A stretch of 50,265 nt of DNA from Flavobacteriales bacterium (GTDB lineage: Bacteria; Bacteroidota; Bacteroidia; Flavobacteriales_D; Crocinitomicaceae). Numbering within the stretch: the stretch's first letter is position 1; every line of letters begins with the position of its first letter. Shown here piece by piece: positions 27,701-35,883 of this stretch. A model generated the notes under the pieces. It worked only from the letters and a program-made list of their open reading frames with translations, was not told the origin of the DNA and made no database searches. The DNA lies in NCBI GenBank assembly GCA_947462255.1, contig CANHOA010000024.1:1-50265 (forward strand), written 5' to 3'. The position numbers were made by a program, and so were the translations under genes.

Positions 27701-27916
27701 CCACATTTGATAGGCAATAATGTTTGAAATTAACCCAAAGCTCAAGTAGATAAGAAGAACGCTAAACCAAGTGGCGTTATAGACTACAATTTTAGCAGTT
27801 TGTATGCCGTAAATAGATTCTAGGAATGTTGCCCCACCAATAGCTACAAGGAATAATAGCAATCCCATGGAAATAAAACGCATGGCAAAAATATTTTTCA
27901 TTAAGCGATTTATCAT
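24713..27916 (-). CDS. ccsBA: CcsBA, fused cytochrome c synthetase (ResB/CcsB + CcsA)
   Basis: A 1067-residue integral membrane protein that carries heme out and ligates it to c-type cytochromes (system II). The N-terminal half has ResB-like helices (from about residue 10) and a large periplasmic region; a hydrophobic helix near 460, then a second periplasmic stretch, lead into the C-terminal CcsA/CcmC-like part with many helices. The heme-handling tryptophan-rich motif 'WGRYWGWDPKETW' lies at about residues 950-965. Fusions of CcsB and CcsA are known in Bacteroidota and Epsilonproteobacteria. The presence of this gene implies c-type cytochrome respiration. A TATTTTTG element lies just upstream. 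Confidence 0.95.
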   Translation of the reverse strand: MINRLMKNIFAMRFISMGLLLFLVAIGGATFLESIYGIQTAKIVVYNATWFSVLLIYLSFGLISNIIAYQMWQAKKIAVLSFHIAFLIIMIGAALTRYLGFEGLMVIREGSTSNFIYSADPKLLVFASNGKETKTDAFQTFLSPVEIPFFKNYFKHSVNIGKKEITVSYANFESKMIDSVEIKASIEGDVIDLITEGMQSNYLESKELFMVGNIPISLNKTLSMPGVEIKKIGELYVMKSSIPIRYLPMSQMQQARQTGAEIPDSAYHKLSLNQWDTLRTKTLYQAGDQQFVVKQVIKHAQKKLFPSGKKNVGSDYLTVLVECGKEKKIVRVMGGMGALPTPKNIEIDGIQVQLEYGAIRMPLPFSVECNDFTLKKYPGSESPSSFESELTIIDEKNNYNNKRKVFMNNVTDYKGYRFFQSGYDLDDPKTPENEEGTQLSVNYDEAGTNVTYLGYLLMAIGMVLSIFSPNGRFRDLNSKLKKLKEHKKSALLILLLLSSTLSNNGFGQHNHSKNEKEAIHRVISAPHSDELASLLVQNYEGRIVPFHSLSDQLLRKIHGQNKYKDLNCVQVIMSMHMYPDYWAEAKFIAVPVVLQERLKLKKHVSVTDLVASNGNFKWLAIYQTAFQKSESKRDEFDKKIIKLNEKFEVTNSIFAWQYMRIIPKKNDANNSWYIPMEMSLMKVDSLSSIETLKYLSFIDEASKTGQYSKASTQLKKIKEFQRKIAANVVPSESRVKLEISYNKMQIFLNTWRVYLSVGFLMLVLFYISVFTKIDSRLTKILTIARKVFVFILIVFFVYHGVGLGFRWYISEHAPWSNGYEAVIFIAWITMIAGFLFSRKNEVVLPGTVILAALMIFVTEMNLLDPEITPLVPVLKSYWLMIHVAIITGSYGFLGLACVLGLLNLILYIFRRNSNGAIVSRNITELTYISEMTMTIGVFMLTIGTFLGGIWANESWGRYWGWDPKETWALVSVLVYAVILHFRYIPAMKSKFIFNVASFWGYSAILFTFFGVNFMLVGLHSYAQGDGLGKMPNWVIVSILFFLLLTILAGIRNKSYNKTTSKSLHIES

Positions 27917-27936
27917 GGTATGTATAATTCAGACTA

Positions 27937-27944
27937 CAAAAATA
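27937..27944 (-). promoter_or_regulatory. Promoter -7 element (TATTTTTG) for ccsBA
   Basis: TATTTTTG on the minus strand fits TAnnTTTG, 21 bp upstream of the ATG at 27916. No good -33 TTG is visible. Confidence 0.45.
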
Positions 27945-28003
27945 AGCATTGCATTGGGGATAAATGAAATTATATTTGCTTTTTATATACTATTTTAACG
28001 ATT

Positions 28004-28939
28004 ATGGTCAAGTATTCTTTATGCCTCTTTTTTATTGTGTTTTCATTCTGTCAAATAATTGGGCAGGTGCTGGTGTTAGATTCGGTTCGGATGCAGCAAT
28101 TAAACTTGAAATATGGTTCCTTACGAAGTTATAAAGCGCAAAAAAATGGTGAGTCACGCAGGATTGATATTTGGCTTCCTGAGCATTATTCTCCGAAAAA
28201 AAAATACAATGTTTTGTATATGCACGACGGTCAAATGCTTTTTGATTCAACGCAAACATGGAATCATCAAGAATGGAAAGTAGACGAAGTATTAAGTTCT
28301 TTGCTGATTGATGAAAAAATTAATCCAACGATCGTGGTTGGAATCTGGAATGATCCTATAAATCGTTATTCTGAGTTTTTTCCCGAAGCAATTTATTCTG
28401 ATTTGGACACCAATTTTTCCGGGAAATATATACGAGAATTATGGCATCAAGAATTGCGCGCTGATGCGTATTTAAAATGGATTGTCGACACCATAATTCC
28501 TGCTGTTAAGCAAGAATTTTCTTGCTATGGTGGAAAATCTCACACCTTCATGATGGGATCTAGTATGGGAGCTGTCATTTCAATGTACGCCATGTGTATG
28601 TACCCGAAGATTTTTGGTAAAGTCGCCTGCATGTCTTTTCACGGGCCAATGGTGAATATCGCGATGGTAGACGAGAATCACCTTGATAAAATGATGCTCC
28701 CGTTTATTTCGTTTTTGAAGCGGAATCTTCCCAGTCAGCGCGGTCATTATATTTATTTGGACCGTGGAGATAAAGAATTGGATGCCTTATATCCGCCGTA
28801 TCATAAACTATTAAATGAGTTTATTTCAAGTCGCTATAAGCGCCAACATTTTAAGTCGCTTGTCTTTAACGAGCAGGGGCATAATGAAAAGGATTGGTCA
28901 AGGCGCTTAGAAATACCAATGTGTTTTTTATTAAAATAA
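28004..28939 (+). CDS. Secreted alpha/beta-hydrolase, putative esterase
   Basis: 311 residues with a signal peptide (about 1-20). The fold is that of the putative esterase family (esterase D, feruloyl esterase-like): 'SRRIDIWLPEHY', 'YNVLYMHDGQMLFD', the nucleophile elbow GSSMG at 185-189 (Ser 187) and a candidate catalytic His 293 in 'NEQGHNEKDW'. Asp in 'LDRGDKELDA' may complete the triad. Siderophore or carbohydrate esters are plausible substrates, but nothing nearby identifies one. The TAA stop (28937-28939) is shared with the left end of the MITE-like element. Confidence 0.88.
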   Translation: MVKYSLCLFFIVFSFCQIIGQVLVLDSVRMQQLNLKYGSLRSYKAQKNGESRRIDIWLPEHYSPKKKYNVLYMHDGQMLFDSTQTWNHQEWKVDEVLSSLLIDEKINPTIVVGIWNDPINRYSEFFPEAIYSDLDTNFSGKYIRELWHQELRADAYLKWIVDTIIPAVKQEFSCYGGKSHTFMMGSSMGAVISMYAMCMYPKIFGKVACMSFHGPMVNIAMVDENHLDKMMLPFISFLKRNLPSQRGHYIYLDRGDKELDALYPPYHKLLNEFISSRYKRQHFKSLVFNEQGHNEKDWSRRLEIPMCFLLK

Positions 28940-29059
28940 AGACCATTGCAAAACCCACAACTCTTCGTTATTCCAAAAATTTAACCACTTCATTAACAAG
29001 GGTTAACTCAGTTGTAAAATTTTTAAAATGCCTCAATTTAAAGATTTTGCAACGGTCTT
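28939..29059. mobile_element. MITE-like element with 15-bp terminal inverted repeats
   Basis: The left end AAGACCATTGCAAAA (28939-28953) and the right end TTTTGCAACGGTCTT (29045-29059) are inverted repeats with 14 of 15 matches. They are flanked by a 3-bp direct repeat ATA (28936-28938 and 29060-29062), as expected for a target-site duplication. The 121-bp interior encodes nothing convincing and has nested short inverted repeats (ACAACT/AGTTGT, TTAACC/GGTTAA), so it could fold as RNA. It may depend on a transposase elsewhere in the genome. No second copy is present in this window. Confidence 0.6.
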
Positions 29060-29096
29060 ATAATGTAGTTATTATCACCTAGAATTTTTTTGGTAT

Positions 29097-29130
29097 AAAA
29101 AAAACCATCGATCAAAGACCGATGGCTTTT
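29097..29130. terminator. Hairpin with flanking A- and T-runs between esterase and groEL
   Basis: CCATCG (29105-29110) pairs with CGATGG (29120-29125) around a 9-nt loop, preceded by eight A and followed by CTTTTTA. It can act as an intrinsic terminator in both directions, ending esterase (+) and groEL (-) transcripts. Confidence 0.6.
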
Positions 29131-29183
29131 TATATAATGCCGTCTCTAACTATCCGAATAAGTCGGGAAGAAAGAAACGTGAA

Positions 29184-29199
29184 AGGGCTCGAAAGCCCT
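29184..29199 (-). terminator. Small stable hairpin just past groEL
   Basis: AGGGCT (29184-29189) and AGCCCT (29194-29199) form a 6-bp stem with a CGAA tetraloop, 6 bp beyond the groEL stop. On the minus strand it is followed by a T-rich but interrupted tract. It may be a terminator or a 3' end stabiliser. Confidence 0.45.
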
Positions 29200-29205
29200 A
29201 TAGTC

Positions 29206-30855
<1,650 letters not shown>

Positions 30856-31131
30856 TTAAAATATTCCGTAAACATCTGACTCTCTCATGATGAGGTAGTT
30901 CTTTCCTTCAATCTTTATTTCTGTTCCGGCATACTGGCCGTAAAGTACCGAATCACCTTTTTTTAAGGTCATTGGCTCGTCTTTTTTCCCAAGACCAACT
31001 GCCATAATGGTTCCTTGCAATGGCTTTTCTTTTGCAGTATCTGGAATAAAAATCCCACTTGCTGTTTTTTGTTCTGCTGCAACGGGTTCAATGATAACCC
31101 GATCTGCTAATGGCTTGAATTTTATTGTCAT
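30856..31131 (-). CDS. groES: GroES, 10-kDa co-chaperonin
   Basis: The 91 residues form the chaperonin lid. The protein begins '[20 protein letters not shown]', with the mobile loop '[18 protein letters not shown]' at about residues 20-37 (Ile-Phe-Ile contact site for GroEL) and '[16 protein letters not shown]' near the C-terminus. It is the first gene of the groES-groEL pair. The 145 bp upstream hold the secG terminator hairpin, which also contains a TGTCA direct repeat (see findings), but no clear TTTG/TAnnTTTG pair; TTAGTTTG at about 40 bp from the ATG is the nearest match. Confidence 0.97.
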   Translation of the reverse strand: MTIKFKPLADRVIIEPVAAEQKTASGIFIPDTAKEKPLQGTIMAVGLGKKDEPMTLKKGDSVLYGQYAGTEIKIEGKNYLIMRESDVYGIF

Positions 31132-31223
31132 ATTTTCTTAATTTTTAATCGTTTTAGAATCGACGAATTTTGTACCAAACTAAAATATGCGACAATTTTA
31201 CATTGCCTTAGCTTTTATAGAAA

Positions 31224-31260
31224 AAAAAATGTCAGTAGGCGTGACATACTGACATTTTTT
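31224..31260 (-). terminator. Perfect 14-bp stem terminator after secG
   Basis: The arms 31224-31237 and 31247-31260 (AAAAAATGTCAGTA and TACTGACATTTTTT) pair perfectly around a 9-nt loop. It follows the secG stop by 16 bp and separates that operon from groES. A- and T-runs on both sides make it potentially bidirectional. The loop and right arm also create TGACA-N3-TGACA. Confidence 0.85.
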
Positions 31261-31276
31261 AGTAGCTCTTTATTTA

Positions 31277-31588
31277 TTAGTTAGGCTTCTGATTACTCGG
31301 CTGCTTTGAAGGGCTTGAATTTTCTTTTTGTTGTTGTTTCTGTGGTGTTTTAGTTTCGGTTTTTATGCTAGGCTGCAACATTGTAATAATGATACTAGCG
31401 GCTACTATTGTACCGGCAAGGGACCATGTTAATTTATCAATAAATTCATTTGTTTTCTTTACACCACCTAATTGAGCTGGCGAACCAAAATCTGAACTTA
31501 AACCACCACCTTTTGGATTTTGAATAAATATAACCAAGGTTAACAGAATTGCAGCGATGATAATAATTATGGATAAAAAAGCACTCAT
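31277..31588 (-). CDS. secG: SecG, preprotein translocase subunit
   Basis: Small inner-membrane partner of SecYE. From ATG 31588 the protein is 103 residues with two transmembrane helices (about 3-22 and 53-72) separated by the typical 'QNPKGGGLSSDFGSPAQLGGVKK' loop, roughly residues 23-45. The tail is Lys/Gln/Ser/Pro-rich and polar, as seen in Bacteroidota SecG. A TTG two codons upstream is in frame but less likely. It is the last gene of the miaB-to-secG run, starting 2 bp after the preceding stop. Confidence 0.93.
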   Translation of the reverse strand: MSAFLSIIIIIAAILLTLVIFIQNPKGGGLSSDFGSPAQLGGVKKTNEFIDKLTWSLAGTIVAASIIITMLQPSIKTETKTPQKQQQKENSSPSKQPSNQKPN

Positions 31589-31590
31589 GA

Positions 31591-32505
31591 TCAATTAATT
31601 AATTTATTAGACAATTGTTTTATTTGGGAAGCAAAGATACTCTTTTTTTTGGGATAAATGATAATTAATTGCTCATAAACATAGATAGCTTTCGGATAAT
31701 TTCCCTGAAGAACAAATATTTTTGCCAATGTTTCACTTACAGGCATTTTATTCGCATCAAGACTTTCTTTGGCCTTTTTGCTTGGCGAATAAAATTCCCG
31801 CTTAGGTTTGTCTATAGAAATCATGGTTGTTTTTTCTTCCTCTAACTCGGGATTATTCGTTGTTTCTCCAATGGTAAGCCATTGATTAAATGATTTTGGT
31901 GTGCTTTCAATTTCTGCTTTTGAAGGTAAAGCTTTGCTTTCCTTGGGCAACTCGTTTTTGGCTAACTCTGCATCAACTTCAGCGCCCTGTTGATTAAATT
32001 CATGTATAAAAGTAGTTGTTGCGGCGGATGCATTTATAAGCGTTGCCAATTCAGTATCTGCCTTTTCTATTGTTTCTGAACCTGAGTGATTTAATTCTTC
32101 TAGTTCTGTTTCAGTTTTTATTTCTACTACTGCTTCTGCTTCTGTTTCAGTTTTCGCTTCTTCTACTGCTATTGTTTCTGTTTCAGTTTTCGCTTCTGTT
32201 TCTTCTACTACTTGTGTTTCTTCTACTGTTTCTGTTTTCTCTTCTGTTTCTGCTTCTATTTCTTCCTCTGGTTGAATAACAAGCTGATACAAAAGGTTTC
32301 GATTGGCTATTTTGAAGGCGTGTTGATGTAATTCTTCTTCAAATTGGATGTGCTCCATTTTTTTCAAGCCTCTTAAATAAGCAATAGCAAAAACGGAGGC
32401 ATAGGGAAATAGGCCAATTATTTCTTTAAATTCAAGCATCTCAGACTCCTTGAAGCCCTGCTGATCGAATAAGCGTTTATTGATATTTGATTTATTTAAG
32501 ATCAC
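31591..32505 (-). CDS. Glu/Thr-rich TPR-like hypothetical protein
   Basis: 304 residues from a GTG start at 32505, which overlaps the lptE stop as GTGA; a TTG one codon earlier is also in frame. No signal peptide. The N-terminal part (about 1-78) contains 'EIIGLFPYASVFAIAYLRGLKK'-like helices. Residues about 79-145 are a Glu/Thr/Ala low-complexity stretch. The C-terminal 60 residues ('VSETLAKIFVLQGNYPKAIY', 'YEQLIIIYPKKKSIFASQI') form one TPR-like helical pair. From memory, similar proteins sit between lptE and secG in other Bacteroidota; the function is unknown. Confidence 0.8.
   Translation of the reverse strand: MILNKSNINKRLFDQQGFKESEMLEFKEIIGLFPYASVFAIAYLRGLKKMEHIQFEEELHQHAFKIANRNLLYQLVIQPEEEIEAETEEKTETVEETQVVEETEAKTETETIAVEEAKTETEAEAVVEIKTETELEELNHSGSETIEKADTELATLINASAATTTFIHEFNQQGAEVDAELAKNELPKESKALPSKAEIESTPKSFNQWLTIGETTNNPELEEEKTTMISIDKPKREFYSPSKKAKESLDANKMPVSETLAKIFVLQGNYPKAIYVYEQLIIIYPKKKSIFASQIKQLSNKLIN
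32141..32197. repeat. Direct repeat within the Glu/Thr-rich coding region
   Basis: A 21-bp segment (32141-32161) recurs without change at 32177-32197, and further partial copies (TTCTGTTTCAG near 32104) surround it. On the coding strand it encodes alternating Glu, Ala, Lys and Thr. Such in-frame repeats can change copy number and so protein length by slippage or recombination. Confidence 0.7.
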
Positions 32506-33014
32506 CAATTACTCATTAATTTGTTAATAAGATCTTGCACTATTTGTTCGGTAATATTTTCTAACAATTCATTTTCAACGGATGATAAATTGGTTGTTGC
32601 TTCAAAGTCTGCAAACCTAGAACTTGTTAAGTTAATGGTCTGTTCTTTCGGCAAAGTAGTATTTATAACAAATTGCACGCTGAGAGAAAGCCTATTTTTC
32701 GAAGCATTATCGCCATTTTCTATGGCAATTGGGCTAACTTGATAATTCAAAATTTGACCTTCAATTTGCACTTCAGCATCACTTAATTTGGTGGCTAGCG
32801 AAAGTCGTGTGTTATTTTGAATGCCATCTTTCACTTTTTCGCTGAGTTGGGCGCCATAAAATAAGGGGCAGTTTGCTGCATTTATCTCTAATGTTTTCAT
32901 ATGAAATGCCTTCCATTCTATCGGCATAGAGCCACTGTCTTTAAAACTAACACTTGTTGGCCAACAAGAAGATAGGGTAATTAAGGAAAGGATTACAAGA
33001 AGTAATTTCATCAT
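32502..33014 (-). CDS. lptE: LptE-like LPS-assembly lipoprotein
   Basis: 170 residues with a lipoprotein signal ending LSSC (Cys 17). LptE plugs the LptD barrel that inserts lipopolysaccharide into the outer membrane. The beta-rich body has 'LSDAEVQIEGQILNYQVSPIA' (about residues 78-98), then 'RLSLSVQFVINTT', and a C-terminal amphipathic helix 'ITEQIVQDLINKLMSNW', a layout usual in LptE-type proteins of Bacteroidota. Sequence identity to E. coli LptE is low, so the call is by layout and context. The ATG overlaps the regulator stop by 4 bp; its stop overlaps the next GTG. Confidence 0.82.
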   Translation of the reverse strand: MMKLLLVILSLITLSSCWPTSVSFKDSGSMPIEWKAFHMKTLEINAANCPLFYGAQLSEKVKDGIQNNTRLSLATKLSDAEVQIEGQILNYQVSPIAIENGDNASKNRLSLSVQFVINTTLPKEQTINLTSSRFADFEATTNLSSVENELLENITEQIVQDLINKLMSNW

Positions 33015-34249
33015 TCAGCTAAATTATATTCTTTTATTTTACGGTATAAGGTTCTTTCAGAAATCCCTAATTCGCTTGCTGCATATTTTCTTTTACCTCG
33101 ATGTTTTTCTAAGGCTTTTTGGATTAATTCTTTTTCCCTGTCTTCTAAGGATAAGGATTCTTCAAATACTTCGTGGGTTTCGAAAACTTCAGAACTGTTT
33201 TTATTAGCTGCAGGTAAATCAGGTCTGCCCAGGGGTAATGTGCGAGAGCCAGTATTAATATGCTCGTTCAAATCGCTGTAAATTCGATTTACGACGGCTG
33301 TTTGATCATTGTTTAAATGAATATTTTCTCCTTGAGAAATTAATTCAACGACTAATTTTTTTAGTTCTGTCAAATCTTTCTTCATCTCAAAAAGAAATTT
33401 ATACATTATTTCCCGCTCGGAGAAGGTCTCGTTAACACTTTCATTTATTCTAACGGGCGATTTGTCTGCTAATTTAGGTAAATAGGAGTCGAGTAAAAGG
33501 GCATTTATTTCTCTCACAGTTTCAATTACCGAAAGTTGTTCTACTAAGTTTTTTAGTTGACGAATATTTCCGGGCCAAGGATAGGCTACTAGCAAATCAA
33601 CGGCATCATCCGTTAATTTTATCGGAGGCATCCTGTATTTATCGGCAAAATCTTGCGCAAATTTTCTAAAAATTAAATGTATGTCATCAGATCGATCTCG
33701 CAAGGGGGGGAGTTGAATAGGAACGGTATTCAATCTATAATATAAGTCTTCTCTAAACTTGCCGCTTGAGATGGCTCGAAGCATATTTTCATTGGTGGCA
33801 GCAACTACACGAACATTCGTTTTTATTACTTTAGAAGATCCAACACGAATAAATTCGCCTGTTTCCAATACTCGTAGTAGTCGAACTTGGGTTTGCATGG
33901 GTAATTCAGCCACTTCATCAAGAAAAATAGTACCGCCATTGGCCACTTCAAAATACCCCTGTCTGCTCCCACTAGCCCCTGTAAACGATCCTTTTTCATG
34001 CCCAAAAAGTTCCGAATCAATTGTTCCTTCTGGTATAGCACCACAATTTACGGCGATATATTCTCCGTGTTTTCGTGCGCTAATGTGATGAATAACTTGA
34101 GGGATGATTTCTTTTCCTGTACCGCTTTCGCCTGTAACCAAGACCGAAATATCTGTTGGGGCAACTTGAATAGCAACTTCTATGGCACGGTTTAATAATG
34201 AAGCATTACCAATAATACCAAAACGCTGTTTAACTTGTTGAATATTCAT
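33011..34249 (-). CDS. Sigma54-type AAA+ transcriptional regulator without a receiver domain
   Basis: 412 residues. The AAA+ domain starts almost at the N-terminus: Walker A GESGTGKE (40-47), GSFTGA (87-92, the sigma54-contact loop, with Ser in place of the usual Ala), Walker B GGTIFLDEV (105-113) and the 'PWPGNIRQLKNLVEQL' block. A predicted coiled-coil or helical linker ('YKFLFEMKKDLTELKKLVVELI', about 292-313) follows, then a Fis-type helix-turn-helix (about 382-410, 'RKYAASELGISERTLYRKIKEY'). No receiver, GAF or PAS domain is present, so the signal is not clear. It lies 18 bp downstream of miaB and overlaps lptE. Confidence 0.92.
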   Translation of the reverse strand: MNIQQVKQRFGIIGNASLLNRAIEVAIQVAPTDISVLVTGESGTGKEIIPQVIHHISARKHGEYIAVNCGAIPEGTIDSELFGHEKGSFTGASGSRQGYFEVANGGTIFLDEVAELPMQTQVRLLRVLETGEFIRVGSSKVIKTNVRVVAATNENMLRAISSGKFREDLYYRLNTVPIQLPPLRDRSDDIHLIFRKFAQDFADKYRMPPIKLTDDAVDLLVAYPWPGNIRQLKNLVEQLSVIETVREINALLLDSYLPKLADKSPVRINESVNETFSEREIMYKFLFEMKKDLTELKKLVVELISQGENIHLNNDQTAVVNRIYSDLNEHINTGSRTLPLGRPDLPAANKNSSEVFETHEVFEESLSLEDREKELIQKALEKHRGKRKYAASELGISERTLYRKIKEYNLAE

Positions 34250-34267
34250 TGCAAATTTAAATTTAAC

Positions 34268-35701
34268 CTAGTCAATTATTTCGCCTAGCAATGTGGCAGA
34301 AGTGCAAGAGGTAATTTTTACCTGAACATAACTACCCTTTTCTTTATTTTTCTTAGGAAAGATTACCATCGCATTTCTTCCTGTCCTGCCACAATAGTGT
34401 TCTTCCGATCGCTTGGAAAACCCTTCAATCAGCACTTTTTGTATGGTGCCAATTTGCTGCTCATTTGAGATTAAACTATTTTTTGTTTTCATTGAAATTA
34501 TTTCCTCAAGACGACGACCTTTTATTTCATCTGGGACATCATCGTCAAATCGACGTTCTGCTAAGGTTTTAGGCCGCTCAGAATACATATACATATATGC
34601 ATAGTCGTATTTTACAATATCCATTAAGGTCAATGTTTCTTTATGCTGTTCCTCTGTTTCTCCACAAAATCCTGTGATAATATCTGTTGATATAGCGCAA
34701 TTTGGGATAATGCGCTTAATAGCTGCAATCCGCTCTAAATACCATTCTCGCGTATAGCCCCGATTCATTTTTTCCAATACTTCGGAATTACCAGATTGAA
34801 CAGGTAAATGAATGTAGTCACAAATATTTTCATACTTAGCCATCATGTATAAAACTTCATCGACCATGTCTTTTGGATGAGAAGTGCTAAATCGAACGCG
34901 TAATTCTGGTGAAACGAGTGCAACAAGCTCTAATAATTGTGAAAAATCAGTCGTTGTATCAGCAGGATTTTTAATTTCTCCTTTGGAACTTAGGTTCCAA
35001 CGATAGCTATCCACATTTTGACCCAAAAGCGTTACTTCTCTGTATCCCTCTGCAAAAAGTTGCTTGCATTCTTCAACAATAGTTTTTGGATCGCGAGACC
35101 GCTCCCTGCCTCTTGTAAAAGGTACAACGCAAAATGAACACATGTTATCACAGCCTCGAGTTATGGTAACAAAAGCAGAAATTCCTCCTTGGTCTAATCG
35201 AACTGGGGAAATATCAGCATAGGTTTCGTCGCGTGATAGCAACACATTCACTGCCTTTTGGCCAGTTCCAACTTCTTCAATAAGGTTTGGAAGATCACGG
35301 TAAGCATCTGGACCAGCAATTAAATCAACTAGTTTTTCTTCTTCTAATAATTCCTTTTTCAGTCTTTCCGCCATACAACCTAAAATTCCAACTACTAAAT
35401 TGGGATTCTTGTCTTTACGACGTTTAAACTCGGTTAAGCGATTCCTAACCTTTGTCTCTGCATTTTCTCTAATCGAACAAGTATTAAGAAAAACAACATC
35501 TGCTTCGTCTGCATTTCTAGTGGTCTCATAGCCTTCTGATTTTAAAATGGAAGCAACAACCTCACTATCCGAAAAATTCATCTGACACCCATAACTCTCT
35601 AGGTAAAGCTTTTTTGTTCCGATAATTGAATCGCCAGACTTAAAGTCTAATGCTTCTCCTTGTCTTGACTCGTCGTGAATTTCACTATTTTTAAGTTCCA
35701 T
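34268..35701 (-). CDS. miaB: MiaB, tRNA-2-methylthio-N6-isopentenyladenosine synthase
   Basis: Radical-SAM methylthiotransferase acting on A37 of tRNAs reading UNN codons. With the start at ATG 35701 the protein is 477 residues. It has the N-terminal cluster cysteines in '[14 protein letters not shown]', 'NTCSIREN' and '[10 protein letters not shown]', the radical-SAM motif '[20 protein letters not shown]' and a C-terminal TRAM-like region. The frame is open to 35740, but a promoter core at 35728-35758 places transcription start near 35721, downstream of that codon, so 35701 is preferred. Confidence 0.95.
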   Translation of the reverse strand: MELKNSEIHDESRQGEALDFKSGDSIIGTKKLYLESYGCQMNFSDSEVVASILKSEGYETTRNADEADVVFLNTCSIRENAETKVRNRLTEFKRRKDKNPNLVVGILGCMAERLKKELLEEEKLVDLIAGPDAYRDLPNLIEEVGTGQKAVNVLLSRDETYADISPVRLDQGGISAFVTITRGCDNMCSFCVVPFTRGRERSRDPKTIVEECKQLFAEGYREVTLLGQNVDSYRWNLSSKGEIKNPADTTTDFSQLLELVALVSPELRVRFSTSHPKDMVDEVLYMMAKYENICDYIHLPVQSGNSEVLEKMNRGYTREWYLERIAAIKRIIPNCAISTDIITGFCGETEEQHKETLTLMDIVKYDYAYMYMYSERPKTLAERRFDDDVPDEIKGRRLEEIISMKTKNSLISNEQQIGTIQKVLIEGFSKRSEEHYCGRTGRNAMVIFPKKNKEKGSYVQVKITSCTSATLLGEIID

Positions 35702-35727
35702 TAATGCTGTGATAAAATAACTGGATG

Positions 35728-35758
35728 TAAAATTAGGCAAAACGACGGTAGTGTCAAA
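35728..35758 (-). promoter_or_regulatory. Promoter for miaB and the downstream operon
   Basis: On the minus strand TTTG (35755-35758) and TAATTTTA (35728-35735, 7 of 8 positions in the specified TAnnTTTG pattern) are 19 nt apart. The -33 element lies inside the TGTCA direct repeat. Confidence 0.6.
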
Positions 35759-35767
35759 ATGTCAGTA
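35752..35767. promoter_or_regulatory. TGTCA-N3-TGTCA direct repeat overlapping the miaB -33 element
   Basis: TGTCA at 35752-35756 and TGTCAGTA at 35760-35767 are separated by AAA. The repeat covers the -33 position of the miaB promoter, as an operator would. A related TGACA-TAC-TGACA lies at 31242-31254 upstream of groES. Confidence 0.35.
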
Positions 35768-35834
35768 AAAAGATTTTTTAACTATGCTTAACCAAGGTTA
35801 ATTAATAGAATAAAAATAATTCTATCAAAGTAAA

Positions 35835-35866
35835 TTGCTTGGTGTATTGAATTCATTTTACATTTG
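35835..35866 (+). promoter_or_regulatory. Bacteroidota-type promoter for topA
   Basis: TTG (35835-35837) and TACATTTG (35859-35866) are 21 nt apart, close to the TTTG/TAnnTTTG consensus. Transcription would begin near 35873, about 11 nt before the ATG at 35884. Confidence 0.7.
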
Positions 35867-35883
35867 TACCGAAAAAAGAGAGC

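Noticed and set aside
28894..29082. A 62-residue open frame across the MITE-like element
   Set aside because: It begins inside the esterase gene in another frame and runs through the inverted repeats; no recognisable product.
31132..31276. CIRCE operator upstream of groES
   Set aside because: The TTAGCACTC-N9-GAGTGCTAA pattern is absent from this stretch on both strands.
32083..32270. CRISPR-like spaced repeats
   Set aside because: The repeats are irregular, in frame and encode low-complexity Glu/Thr sequence; no constant repeat-spacer unit and no cas genes nearby.
32043..32279. A Leu/Phe-rich open frame on the plus strand
   Set aside because: It is the complement of the Glu/Thr-rich repeats of the TPR-like gene, which makes Leu/Phe runs automatically; no independent support.
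33704..33710. Run of seven G in the sigma54-type regulator gene, possible phase variation or frameshift
   Set aside because: The reading frame is intact across it, the conserved Pro-Pro-Leu-Arg-Asp-Arg block is encoded there, and a tract of seven is weak evidence for switching.
35741..35883. A small RNA gene between miaB and topA
   Set aside because: The stretch is explained by two divergent promoters and a direct repeat; no stable hairpin with a U-run is present.
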